Shown in pieces: positions 1 to 7,676 of a stretch of DNA of 17,560 nucleotides (positions are counted from its first letter, which is position 1; each line of letters begins with the position of its first letter). The position numbers were made by a program, and so were the translations under genes. Source of the DNA: Alphaproteobacteria bacterium (GTDB taxonomy: Bacteria; Pseudomonadota; Alphaproteobacteria; RF32; CAG-239); NCBI GenBank assembly GCA_017479785.1, contig JAFVBT010000061.1:1-17560 (forward strand), written 5' to 3'. The notes below the pieces were generated by a model. That model worked only from the letters and a program-made list of their open reading frames with translations, was not told where the DNA came from and did no database searches.

Positions 1-2010
1 AAAGAGGCAATTATCCTTCACGAAGTACCATATCAGGTTAATAAAGCCAATTTGGTGTCACATATCGCAGAATTGGTGAAATACAAGCGTGTTGAGGGTA
101 TTTCGGATATCCGTGATGAATCCGACCGTCAGGGTGTTCGTATTGTTATTGAAATCAAACGTGATTTTCAGGCTGATGTTATTTTGAACCAGTTATACAA
201 ATATACCGAATTACAAACCAGTTTCGGTATGAATATGCTGGCAATCAACGGCGGTCGCCCGATGATGATGAACTTAAAGGATATTATTTCAACGTTTATT
301 GAATTCAGAGAAGAAGTTATTCGTCGTCGTACAATCTATCGTTTGAATAAAGCGCGCGACAGAGCGCATGTTTTGGTCGGTTTGGCCATAGCGGTTGAAA
401 ATCTTGATCCGGTGATTGAGTTGATTAAAACAGCACCGACACCGCAAGATGCACGTGAGAGATTAACGGAAAAGCCATGGCCGGCGGGTACAATCTCTTC
501 TTGGGTTGATCTGATTGATGAGCCGGATCATAAGGTTGTGAACGGAATGTATCAGCTTTCCGATGATCAGGCAAAAGCGATTTTGGATTTGAAATTGCAA
601 CGCTTAACCGGTTTGGAACGTGATAAAATTCATGATGAATTGGTAGCTTTGGGCGGAGATATCAAGGAATATCTGTCTATATTATCCAGTCGTGAAAAAC
701 TTTACGGTATTATGCGTGATGAACTGGTTGCCGTTAAAGATGAATATGCCACACCGCGTTTAACAAAAATAGAAGATATTGACTTCAATCAAGATATAGA
801 ATCACTTATCCAACGCGAAGAAATGGTTGTAACCGTTACCGAAGAAGGTTATATCAAACGCGTTCCGCTGAGCGCATACAAAGCTCAGAAACGCGGCGGT
901 AAAGGTAAATCGGGTATGACGACCAAGGATGAAGATTTTGTAACCCGATTGTTTGTGGCCAGCACCCATACACCGGTTTTATTCTTCTCCAGTCGCGGTA
1001 TTGTATATAAGATGAAGGTTTATAAATTGCCGCTCGGTTCGCCGACGTCAAAAGGTAAACCGTTTATCAATTTATTACCGCTTGAGAATAACGAAAATAT
1101 TACGGCAATTATGAAGTTACCTGAAAATCAAGAGGAATGCGCCGGTTTATCTATTGCGTTTGCTACCGCTTCCGGTAATATTCGCCGCAACAGCCTGATG
1201 GATTTCGTGAATGTTCAATCCAACGGTAAAATAGCCATGAAGCTTGATGAAGGCGATAAGCTGATTAATGTGGCGTTGTGTGATGAAAATAACGATATTA
1301 TGCTGGCAACGCGCCAAGGTAAATGTATCCGTTTTCCGGTGACGGATGTTCGTGTGTTTGTCGGCCGTAATTCTACCGGTGTTCGCGGTATTAAACTTGC
1401 CAAAGGTGACGAAGTTATTTCCATGACAATGCTGAAGCATATTACCGCAACTGCAGAGCAACGTGATGAATATTTGAAGGTTTCCGGCGCCATTAAGCGT
1501 ATGGAAGCAGAAGGTGACGGTAATGCCTGCATCTCTCCTGACCAGACCGGTATGCTGAGTCTGTTGAGTTTGGAGCAGTTTGAGGAAATGCAAAAGCTGG
1601 AAGAATTTATCTTAAGTGTTACGGTTACCGGTTTCGGTAAACGTTCTTCCTCTTATGAGTATCGTGTAACCGGTCGCGGCGGTTCGGGTATTGCCAACAT
1701 GGAAATGTCGCCGCGCAATAAAGAGGTTGTCAGCTCATTCCCGATAACCGAAGATAAGGATATTATGATGGTAACCGATGGCGGTAAGCTTATCCGTATG
1801 CCGGTTAATGATATTCGTATCGCCGGTCGTAAAACACAGGGGGTTATCCTGTTCCGCACGGCAGATAATGAAAATGTTGTGTCCGTAACCAAATTGGATG
1901 CTGATGATGACACCGAAGAGGAGATGGAGGACGAAAACGAAATTGATGTTGCGGAAGATGTAACAGAGGACGTTGTTGCCGAGCCGAAAACAGATGAGGC
2001 TGACGCTTAA
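1..2010 (+). CDS. gyrA: DNA gyrase subunit A, C-terminal two-thirds (5' end outside window)
   Basis: Frame 1 is open from base 1, so the gene is cut by the window edge; about 669 codons remain. The product is the breakage-reunion subunit of gyrase, which introduces negative supercoils as an A2B2 complex with GyrB. The first visible residues (HEVPYQVNKA) match the end of the catalytic core; the active-site tyrosine lies upstream of the window. The coiled-coil tower region follows (RDRAHVLVGL, QAKAILDLKLQRLTGLE). The six-bladed C-terminal DNA-wrapping domain starts with the GyrA box QKRGGKG (around base 885), which marks gyrase rather than topoisomerase IV ParC. Later blades include GRGGSGI and AGRKTQGV. 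The protein ends in a strongly acidic tail (DDDTEEEMEDE), a region known in E. coli GyrA to tune wrapping. It appears to be transcribed alone at this end, with its own terminator. Confidence 0.97.
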   Translation, partial: KEAIILHEVPYQVNKANLVSHIAELVKYKRVEGISDIRDESDRQGVRIVIEIKRDFQADVILNQLYKYTELQTSFGMNMLAINGGRPMMMNLKDIISTFIEFREEVIRRRTIYRLNKARDRAHVLVGLAIAVENLDPVIELIKTAPTPQDARERLTEKPWPAGTISSWVDLIDEPDHKVVNGMYQLSDDQAKAILDLKLQRLTGLERDKIHDELVALGGDIKEYLSILSSREKLYGIMRDELVAVKDEYATPRLTKIEDIDFNQDIESLIQREEMVVTVTEEGYIKRVPLSAYKAQKRGGKGKSGMTTKDEDFVTRLFVASTHTPVLFFSSRGIVYKMKVYKLPLGSPTSKGKPFINLLPLENNENITAIMKLPENQEECAGLSIAFATASGNIRRNSLMDFVNVQSNGKIAMKLDEGDKLINVALCDENNDIMLATRQGKCIRFPVTDVRVFVGRNSTGVRGIKLAKGDEVISMTMLKHITATAEQRDEYLKVSGAIKRMEAEGDGNACISPDQTGMLSLLSLEQFEEMQKLEEFILSVTVTGFGKRSSSYEYRVTGRGGSGIANMEMSPRNKEVVSSFPITEDKDIMMVTDGGKLIRMPVNDIRIAGRKTQGVILFRTADNENVVSVTKLDADDDTEEEMEDENEIDVAEDVTEDVVAEPKTDEADA

Positions 2011-2038
2011 TCCTAATGTTCACTAAAGTAAAGAAAAA

Positions 2039-2068
2039 CGTCTTCAGATTAGACTGAAGGCGTTTTTT
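2039..2068 (+). terminator. Rho-independent terminator of gyrA
   Basis: The arms CGTCTTCAG and CTGAAGGCG pair over nine positions with one G-U pair around a short AT-rich loop, followed by six T residues. It lies 28 bases after the gyrA stop and before the next gene's promoter, so it isolates gyrA from the outer-membrane protein gene. Confidence 0.88.
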
Positions 2069-2090
2069 AATGAAATAAGTGTCATTATTT

Positions 2091-2120
2091 TTAACGAAAC
2101 TTTAGTCTTTTTATGATAAT
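2091..2120 (+). promoter_or_regulatory. Candidate sigma-70-type promoter for the outer-membrane protein gene
   Basis: TTAACG (2091-2096) and GATAAT (2115-2120) are separated by 18 bases, just downstream of the gyrA terminator and about 35 bases before the start codon. The region is AT-rich, so the match could be chance; the location is what supports it. A strong Shine-Dalgarno AAGGAG follows at 2140-2145. Confidence 0.4.
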
Positions 2121-2153
2121 AACAAAATAAAATAACAGTAAGGAGACTGAGAT

Positions 2154-2690
2154 ATGAAAAAAAGTGTGTTATTGGCCGCAATAGGCGGAATTTTAGCGGC
2201 AACCACCGCACAAGCAGGTGAATATTTGCCGTATGTTGGGTTTGATTATGTTAACAGAACATTGAATGTCGGTGATGCTTATCCGGATAATTATGATATC
2301 GGTAATATCAATGCCGGCGTGAAGTTTGTTGATTTCGGTTCTATTGAACTTTTTACAGAGAGATCTATGCGTGAAAAGAAATCATTTAAGGGCAATACCA
2401 TGCGTGGTCGCTTATATGGTTATGGTGCCGATTTTTTGCTGAACGGATATAATTTCAGCGAAGGGGCAATATTGGGTTCCATCGGCTACGGAAGATTTAG
2501 CACTAAATTAAAAGATAACGGTCGTACGTCTAAAGATACCGGAAATACTTTGCGTCTAGGCTTTGGCGGTGAATTTAATCCGACACCGGACTGGGGATTC
2601 CGTGCTATGTATCGCTATTCTATATCTGACAGTGATGCTTTTGCCAATTCCAAAGAATTTTCAATCGGTGCGCGCTATTATTTTTATTAA
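2154..2690 (+). CDS. Small outer-membrane beta-barrel protein
   Basis: The 178-aa product starts with a textbook Sec signal peptide (MKKSVLLAAIGG, cleavage expected after AQA near residue 21). The rest alternates polar and hydrophobic residues with many Gly/Tyr/Phe, as in eight-strand outer-membrane barrels of the OmpA/Opa-like class (outer membrane beta-barrel domain). It ends in aromatic residues (ARYYFY), the usual BAM recognition end of outer-membrane porin-like proteins. The start is fixed by AAGGAG nine bases upstream. It is a single-gene unit between two terminators. No enzymatic residues were recognised; the role could be structural, adhesive or permeability-related. Barrel class is confident, specific function is not known. 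Confidence 0.8.
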   Translation: MKKSVLLAAIGGILAATTAQAGEYLPYVGFDYVNRTLNVGDAYPDNYDIGNINAGVKFVDFGSIELFTERSMREKKSFKGNTMRGRLYGYGADFLLNGYNFSEGAILGSIGYGRFSTKLKDNGRTSKDTGNTLRLGFGGEFNPTPDWGFRAMYRYSISDSDAFANSKEFSIGARYYFY

Positions 2691-2707
2691 GCAACCGAAG
2701 ATAAAAC

Positions 2708-2745
2708 AAAAAAAACGCACGAATGATGTATTCGGGCGTTTTTTT
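2708..2745. terminator. Bidirectional Rho-independent terminator between convergent genes
   Basis: CGCACGAAT (2716-2724) and ATTCGGGCG (2730-2738) form a stem with a single mismatch. A run of eight A residues precedes it and seven T residues follow it, so it can terminate transcripts from both the outer-membrane protein gene (plus) and the small membrane protein gene (minus) that converge here. Confidence 0.8.
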
Positions 2746-2753
2746 GTTAAGTG

Positions 2754-2978
2754 TCAACGATACAGAGAAAAAACTCTGTTGTTGCGGTAATCTTCATACA
2801 GCGATATAGCTGTATATACAACAATCAAAATGAGCTCAGCGGGCCATAAAGTCAGGAAGAATTTTGTCAGTCCGGGAGCTATTCCCAGCGTGCAAAACAG
2901 CATCGTCAGGAAAAACAGAGCAAGCGAGATATAACCTACTGCGGCTCTGAAAAATGAAAGTGAATCGTATATTTTCAT
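2754..2978 (-). CDS. Small two-helix membrane protein, unknown function
   Basis: A 74-aa ORF convergent with the outer-membrane protein gene. It has two hydrophobic segments: around residues 10-35 (AAVGYISLALFFLTMLF and following) and around residues 43-60 (LWPAELILIVVYTAISLY). A charged tail (EDYRNNR) follows. This predicts an inner-membrane protein with two transmembrane helices. No family was recognised. The ATG lacks an obvious Shine-Dalgarno, which lowers confidence. Support comes from its position between a shared bidirectional terminator and a 123-base AT-rich spacer, and from the coherent membrane topology. It lies downstream of the histidine kinase on the same strand and could be its distal cotranscript, but the gap makes that uncertain. 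Confidence 0.55.
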   Translation of the reverse strand: MKIYDSLSFFRAAVGYISLALFFLTMLFCTLGIAPGLTKFFLTLWPAELILIVVYTAISLYEDYRNNRVFSLYR

Positions 2979-3001
2979 ATATTTATGTTTTAATAATTTT
3001 C

Positions 3002-3029
3002 ATCATAATCAAACAGTATTTATTATGAT
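3002..3029. repeat. Inverted repeat in the kinase / small membrane protein spacer
   Basis: ATCATAAT (3002-3009) and ATTATGAT (3022-3029) are perfect 8-base arms around a 12-base AT-rich spacer. It lies in the 123-base gap (2979-3101) upstream of the small membrane protein gene and downstream of the kinase gene on the minus strand. It may be a regulator site or a weak hairpin; there is no T-run typical of a terminator. Nothing else was recognised in this gap. Confidence 0.4.
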
Positions 3030-3101
3030 AAAGGGGAAAAGGTTTATATATCGTTAAGAGAAAAAAGAAAAAACGGATTCTTTGGATAACTTTAACAAAA
3101 A

Positions 3102-4517
3102 TTATTTTTGCTTAATCGGCAGGTAAACCGTGAATGTATTTCCTTTATAAGATGTTGATGAAACGGTTAAGTTGCCGCGATGGTGCATTATAATTTGCTT
3201 GGCAATAGCCAGTCCTAGGCCGGTTCCCTTGATTTTCATATCCTTATGAATTTGCATACGATAAAATTTTTCGGTTAATCTGACTAAATCTTCTTTATTA
3301 ATTTTTTGCCCTTTATTATTGATAGCGATGCTGACGGCTTTTCCTGATACAACATTTTGCCCCGGTTTTGCCGGAATTTGCGGTACAGTCCGGAGTTCTA
3401 TGGTAACTTCGGAATTTTTCTGAGCATATTTTATTGCATTATCCAAAAGATTTTGCATAATTTGATGAATTTGTTGATTATCGCCGACAATCTTCGGAAT
3501 GCGGTTGAATTCTGCGACTTTAATGTTAATGGAATTATTAAAGGCCTTAATTTTCAGAGCTTGTGTCACATCGTCAATCACTTCGTGAAGATCAACCTTG
3601 TCTTTTAATTCTTTGTCTTGAGCCATTTCCAATCGCGACAAAGATAACAAATCTTCAATTAAGGACGACATATACTCGGCTTGTTCTTTCATAATAGCTA
3701 AAAAGGCATCGCGGGCATCTTCGTCATCTCGTGCCGATGATTGCAAAGTCTCAATAAAACCGGAAATAACCGACAACGGAGTCCTCAGTTCGTGACTTGC
3801 ATTGGCAACAAAATCGGAGTGCATTTTTTCCAAACTCAAAGCCTTGCTGATGTCATACAAAGAAATTGTAGCCACTGAACGTCCTTTTGAAGAGACAGGT
3901 AATTTTATGATGTGAGCATATATACGTTTGTTGTTGTATTGAGGTGCCTGAAACACAAGACTTTCTGACTGGCTTTGATTTTTGAGAACTTTTTCCACTG
4001 AAGATATGAAAATATTGGTTGTGAATAATGTATCAATATTGCGGCTTAAAATATCATCACCGAGAAGTTGCCGCGCCGCCAGATTGGAACCGGTGATGTT
4101 GCCCTTGCTGTCTAACATTAGTATCGGATCGGGCAAGGTATCAAAAACAGCGGCATCAGACAATGTTTGTGCCTCTAAAGTATCTGTCTTGGAAATCCAC
4201 AATTTATGCACGGAATTAATGGCTTCGGCAATATCTTTTGTATCTTTCTCGGATAAATTTATGTCTTTTTGCTCGTCTTTCGCCAGAGAATAAATATAAC
4301 GGCGCAGGCTTTGCAACTCATAACTTATCGGTAATAAAGAAAACATATTGAATATGATTGTGATGATATAGCATAAAAAAGCCGACCACGGCGATAAAAA
4401 GTTAAATAACGCCAAGGCTATAAAAAGAACGGCAGAAGGCAAAGATAAAACGATAACGCGCGTTGAAAATTGCGAATCACGTTCCAAATCCAAAAGAGTT
4501 TTGATGTATTTTTTCAT
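3102..4517 (-). CDS. PhoR-like membrane sensor histidine kinase
   Basis: The 471-aa protein is a class I histidine kinase. Order of domains: two N-terminal transmembrane helices (about residues 20-65, including SLPSAVLFIALALFNFL) with almost no periplasmic loop; a PAS domain (about 115-220, FDTLPDPILMLDSKGNITG); HisKA with the phosphoacceptor His at about 242 in ASHELRTPLS; then HATPase_c with N-box DNAIKYA and G-box GTGLGLAIAK. Short loop plus PAS plus this H-box is the PhoR arrangement (phosphate starvation), but sensing is unproven. The frame is open to a TTG at 4532; the ATG at 4517 giving MKKYIKTLLD is preferred, although neither has a clear ribosome site. No response regulator, phoU or pst gene is adjacent, which is unusual for PhoR and makes the partner unknown from this window. 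It is divergent from mutS. Confidence 0.88.
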   Translation of the reverse strand: MKKYIKTLLDLERDSQFSTRVIVLSLPSAVLFIALALFNFLSPWSAFLCYIITIIFNMFSLLPISYELQSLRRYIYSLAKDEQKDINLSEKDTKDIAEAINSVHKLWISKTDTLEAQTLSDAAVFDTLPDPILMLDSKGNITGSNLAARQLLGDDILSRNIDTLFTTNIFISSVEKVLKNQSQSESLVFQAPQYNNKRIYAHIIKLPVSSKGRSVATISLYDISKALSLEKMHSDFVANASHELRTPLSVISGFIETLQSSARDDEDARDAFLAIMKEQAEYMSSLIEDLLSLSRLEMAQDKELKDKVDLHEVIDDVTQALKIKAFNNSINIKVAEFNRIPKIVGDNQQIHQIMQNLLDNAIKYAQKNSEVTIELRTVPQIPAKPGQNVVSGKAVSIAINNKGQKINKEDLVRLTEKFYRMQIHKDMKIKGTGLGLAIAKQIIMHHRGNLTVSSTSYKGNTFTVYLPIKQK

Positions 4518-4608
4518 GTATTTAACCGTCAATAAATTGTATAAAGTACTGGACTAAATTTATTCATATTGTAATATGAAATAAGTTTAAATAGGTTTAA
4601 TTTTAAAA
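4518..4608. promoter_or_regulatory. Divergent intergenic promoter region, kinase / mutS
   Basis: These 91 AT-rich bases must hold the promoters for both divergent genes. The clearest structure is an 18-base palindrome at 4563-4580, TTCATATT-GT-AATATGAA, with perfect 8-base arms. It is suitable as a dimeric regulator site or a small hairpin in the mutS leader. No convincing -35/-10 pair stands out. The mutS ATG has only a weak purine-rich stretch upstream. Confidence 0.4.
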
Positions 4609-7272
4609 ATGGCTGAGAAAAACGGCGTGCCGCCGGGAATGGCACAATATTTGGAAATAAAAGCGGAATATCCGGAATATTTATTATTTTACCGGATGGG
4701 CGATTTTTATAAGTTGTTTTTTGAAGATGCAATAACAGCATCAAAGGCGCTTGATTTAACGCTGACAAAACGCGGAAAAATCAACGGAGAAAACGTGCCG
4801 CTGTGCGGTGTGCCTTTTCATGCCTATGAAAGTTATTTGTGCAGACTGATTAAACAAGGGTTTAAGGTTGCAATTTGCGAGCAAATGGAAAATCCGGAAG
4901 AGGCTCGTAAACGCGGATATAAATCCGTGGTTAAAAGAGAGGTTGTTCGTGTTGTTACGGCGGGAACGCTGACTGAAGATGCATTATTGGATGCAAAAAG
5001 AAACAATTATTTGCTTTGTGTTACAAAATCGGCGGAAACGTTGGGATTTGCTTGGGTTGATTTATCTACCGGTGTGTTCTATACCAAAGAAGTTAAATCC
5101 GATCCGGATCGCGTATTTCAAAATTTATATGCCGAATTGGGTATTTTGATGCCGAGCGAAATTTTAATTTCCGACAAGATGTTACAAGAGTCACAATTGT
5201 TTGAGCTTTTAAGTGAATATAAAGAAAAGTTGACCGTTTTACCGCAAGTTCGTTTTCATCCGGCTAACGCTCATAAAAAAGTGGCGGATTTTTACGGGGT
5301 GCAGACTTTGGATTCTTTCGGCTCGTTCAGCAAAACCGAAATTATAGCGGCCGGTGTGTTGTTAGATTATGTGGAGACCACACAAAAAGGTAAAATGCCG
5401 CGTATAGATCGTCCGGTTAAGCTGTATGATAACGATTTTATGGAAATAGACGCGGCAACACGACGCAATTTGGATTTAATTGAAGGACCGGATAATTCCA
5501 CTTTGATTTCCGTGATGGATCGCACCGTTACCGGTCCGGGCGGAAGGATGCTCAGGGCGCGTTTAACTTCACCGTTGTTGAATGTGGAACAAATTAATAA
5601 GCGTTTGGATGTGGTGGAATTTTTTATCAATCACGGTGATGTACGAAAAAAAATCAGAGAACAATTGCATAAGTGTCCGGATATGGAGCGATCTCTCGGC
5701 AGGTTAAGTATAGGGCGCGGCGGTCCGCGAGATTTGGAAGCAATTTTGCGTACCATGCGTATGGTTCCTTCTGTTAAGATAACTTTGGAAGAATATGAAA
5801 AAGAAGGGGTTGTTGATGTTATGCCGCAGGCCGTTGCCGATATTATGCATAAGGCCGGTGAGGATTTTGCTCTGATAGGTACATTGGAGAAAGCCTTGTT
5901 TGACGGAGATTTGCCGACACTCGCACGAGACGGGGGGTTTATTGCCGCCGGTTACAGTCCGGAATTGGATATGATGCGTTCCATGAAAACAGAAAGTCAA
6001 AGTTTCTTAACACATATGGAACAAAAATATACCGAACAGACCGGTATAGAACATCTAAAAATAAAATATAATAATGTTATCGGATATTTTATTGAAATTC
6101 CAAGCAAAAATGCAACGCAATTGTTAAATGATCCGCAGTTTATCCATCGTCAATCGGTGTTAAATGCGGCACGTTTCACCACAAAAGAACTGACCGAATT
6201 GGAAAATAATATTCGCGGTGCCGATGATAAAGCCTTAGCTATGGAAATGGCTATCTATGATAATTTGGTGCGCGATGTTTTGCTTGCAGCCGATGATATT
6301 ATGCGTGTTTCCAATGCGTTGTCTGAACTTGATATAGGTGCGGCGTTGGCAGATTTGGCCATAGAATTTAATTATTGTCGCCCGCAACTTGATGACAGTT
6401 TGACGTTTGATATAACGGAAGGACGGCATCCGGTTGTGGAAAATGCATTGCGCCGCAAACAAAACGACGTATTTGTCGGTAATGATTGCCATGTTAATGT
6501 AGAAAACAATCGTATTTGGTTGTTGACCGGTCCGAATATGGCCGGTAAATCAACATTTTTACGGCAAAATGCTTTGATTGCCGTTATGGCGCAGACAGGG
6601 GCTTATGTGCCGGCAAAATCGGCCCATATCGGCATTGTTAATAAAGTATTTTCACGCGTCGGTGCGTCTGATGATTTGGCAAAAGGGCGCTCCACTTTTA
6701 TGGTGGAAATGGTTGAAACGGCCGCTATCTTAAATCGTGCTGATGAGCGTTCTTTTGTGATTTTGGATGAAATCGGTCGCGGTACGGCAACATTTGACGG
6801 TTTATCTATTGCATGGGCGGTTGTGGAATATTTGCATGAAGTTAATAAGAGCCGTGCGTTGTTTGCCACACACTATCATGAATTGACAACTTTATCAAAG
6901 CAGTTGTCTGCACTGTCTTTGCATTGCATGAAAGTGAAAGAATTTAAAGGGCAGGTTATTTTTATGCATGAAGTGATAGATGGCGCGGCAGACAGGTCGT
7001 ACGGTATTCATGTTGCAACGCTGGCCGGTTTGCCAAAAGCGGTTACCAAACGGGCGGAACAAGTTTTACAAAAGCTTGAAAAAGAAAATCAAAAGCAAAA
7101 TCCTGCTGATTTGCAAAGTGAATTGCCACTGTTTTCTTTTATTAAACAACAGGAAGAACACACGGAATCACAGGTGGAAAAAATGCTACGCTTGCTTAAT
7201 CCGGATGAGATGTCGGCGCGTGAGGCTTTGGATAAAATATATGAGTTAAAGGAACTATCGGAGAAAAAATAA
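4609..7272 (+). CDS. mutS: DNA mismatch repair ATPase MutS
   Basis: The 887-aa length and domain order fit the MutS1 family, which binds base mismatches and recruits MutL. Domain I begins at MAQYLEIKAEYP with FYRMGDFY. The ATPase domain has Walker A GPNMAGKST (residues 641-649), the STFMVEM signature, Walker B ILDEIGRG (Asp720, Glu721) and ATHYHEL. The ATPase, clamp and lever regions look intact (IKYNNVIGYFIEI, FTTKELTELE). The oddity is at residues 33-35: the mismatch-reading motif Phe-x-Glu reads Phe-Tyr-Lys (AAG), with the surrounding residues normal. The change from a Glu codon GAG is one transition. It heads a three-gene operon; its stop overlaps the next start by one base (TAATG). Identity is certain; repair proficiency is in question. 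Confidence 0.96.
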   Translation: MAEKNGVPPGMAQYLEIKAEYPEYLLFYRMGDFYKLFFEDAITASKALDLTLTKRGKINGENVPLCGVPFHAYESYLCRLIKQGFKVAICEQMENPEEARKRGYKSVVKREVVRVVTAGTLTEDALLDAKRNNYLLCVTKSAETLGFAWVDLSTGVFYTKEVKSDPDRVFQNLYAELGILMPSEILISDKMLQESQLFELLSEYKEKLTVLPQVRFHPANAHKKVADFYGVQTLDSFGSFSKTEIIAAGVLLDYVETTQKGKMPRIDRPVKLYDNDFMEIDAATRRNLDLIEGPDNSTLISVMDRTVTGPGGRMLRARLTSPLLNVEQINKRLDVVEFFINHGDVRKKIREQLHKCPDMERSLGRLSIGRGGPRDLEAILRTMRMVPSVKITLEEYEKEGVVDVMPQAVADIMHKAGEDFALIGTLEKALFDGDLPTLARDGGFIAAGYSPELDMMRSMKTESQSFLTHMEQKYTEQTGIEHLKIKYNNVIGYFIEIPSKNATQLLNDPQFIHRQSVLNAARFTTKELTELENNIRGADDKALAMEMAIYDNLVRDVLLAADDIMRVSNALSELDIGAALADLAIEFNYCRPQLDDSLTFDITEGRHPVVENALRRKQNDVFVGNDCHVNVENNRIWLLTGPNMAGKSTFLRQNALIAVMAQTGAYVPAKSAHIGIVNKVFSRVGASDDLAKGRSTFMVEMVETAAILNRADERSFVILDEIGRGTATFDGLSIAWAVVEYLHEVNKSRALFATHYHELTTLSKQLSALSLHCMKVKEFKGQVIFMHEVIDGAADRSYGIHVATLAGLPKAVTKRAEQVLQKLEKENQKQNPADLQSELPLFSFIKQQEEHTESQVEKMLRLLNPDEMSAREALDKIYELKELSEKK

Positions 7273-7676
7273 TGGAAGCCGAAAAATATTTTTCACAATA
7301 CAGTACTTTTATTGATTCAGTGACATCTGAGATAGCAAAAAATGATTTGCTTTTTCAAAAACACTTAGCAGAGTTGTCGGAAAAATTGCACGGTAATTAT
7401 GCACGTATGGATCATGCCGTGACCGGTTTAACCGGTGAAGCCGGCGAAGTAGCCGATGTGTGGAAAAAAATTAAGTACATGGGAATGGAATATAATGAGG
7501 AAGCGCGCGGTAAACTGACTAAAGAATTGGGGGATGTGTGTTGGTATCTGTTTTCTGTTGCTGCGGCCTTAGAAATTCCGATGGAACAAATTATTGACGG
7601 CAATATTGAAAAGCTTAAAGCACGTCATCCGCATGGATATTCCGCGCAATATATGAAAAACAAAAGAGAAGATTAA
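7272..7676 (+). CDS. MazG-like nucleotide pyrophosphohydrolase
   Basis: This 134-aa all-alpha protein carries the metal-binding pattern of the MazG/dUTPase-like NTP pyrophosphohydrolase superfamily: E56-x-x-E59 in GLTGEAGEVAD and E85-x-x-D88 in KELGDVCWYL. A conserved NIEKLKARHPHG segment follows near the end. Enzymes of this class hydrolyse (d)NTPs to monophosphate plus pyrophosphate using Mg2+; the length is that of the single-domain forms, much shorter than two-domain E. coli MazG. The substrate cannot be told from sequence. It overlaps mutS and priA by one base on each side, so the three are almost certainly cotranscribed and translationally coupled. The context suggests nucleotide-pool cleaning beside mismatch repair, which is inference. 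Confidence 0.85.
   Translation: MEAEKYFSQYSTFIDSVTSEIAKNDLLFQKHLAELSEKLHGNYARMDHAVTGLTGEAGEVADVWKKIKYMGMEYNEEARGKLTKELGDVCWYLFSVAAALEIPMEQIIDGNIEKLKARHPHGYSAQYMKNKRED

Noticed and set aside
1147..1593. Long minus-strand ORF inside gyrA, plus others antisense to gyrA (854-1051, 1653-1913)
   Set aside because: They lie antisense within a well-conserved gene, have no ribosome site and no recognisable protein features; codon-bias shadows.
4529..4768. Minus-strand ORF across the mutS start and divergent promoter region
   Set aside because: It overlaps the conserved start of mutS and the kinase promoter region and has no ribosome site; composition looks like translated intergenic DNA.
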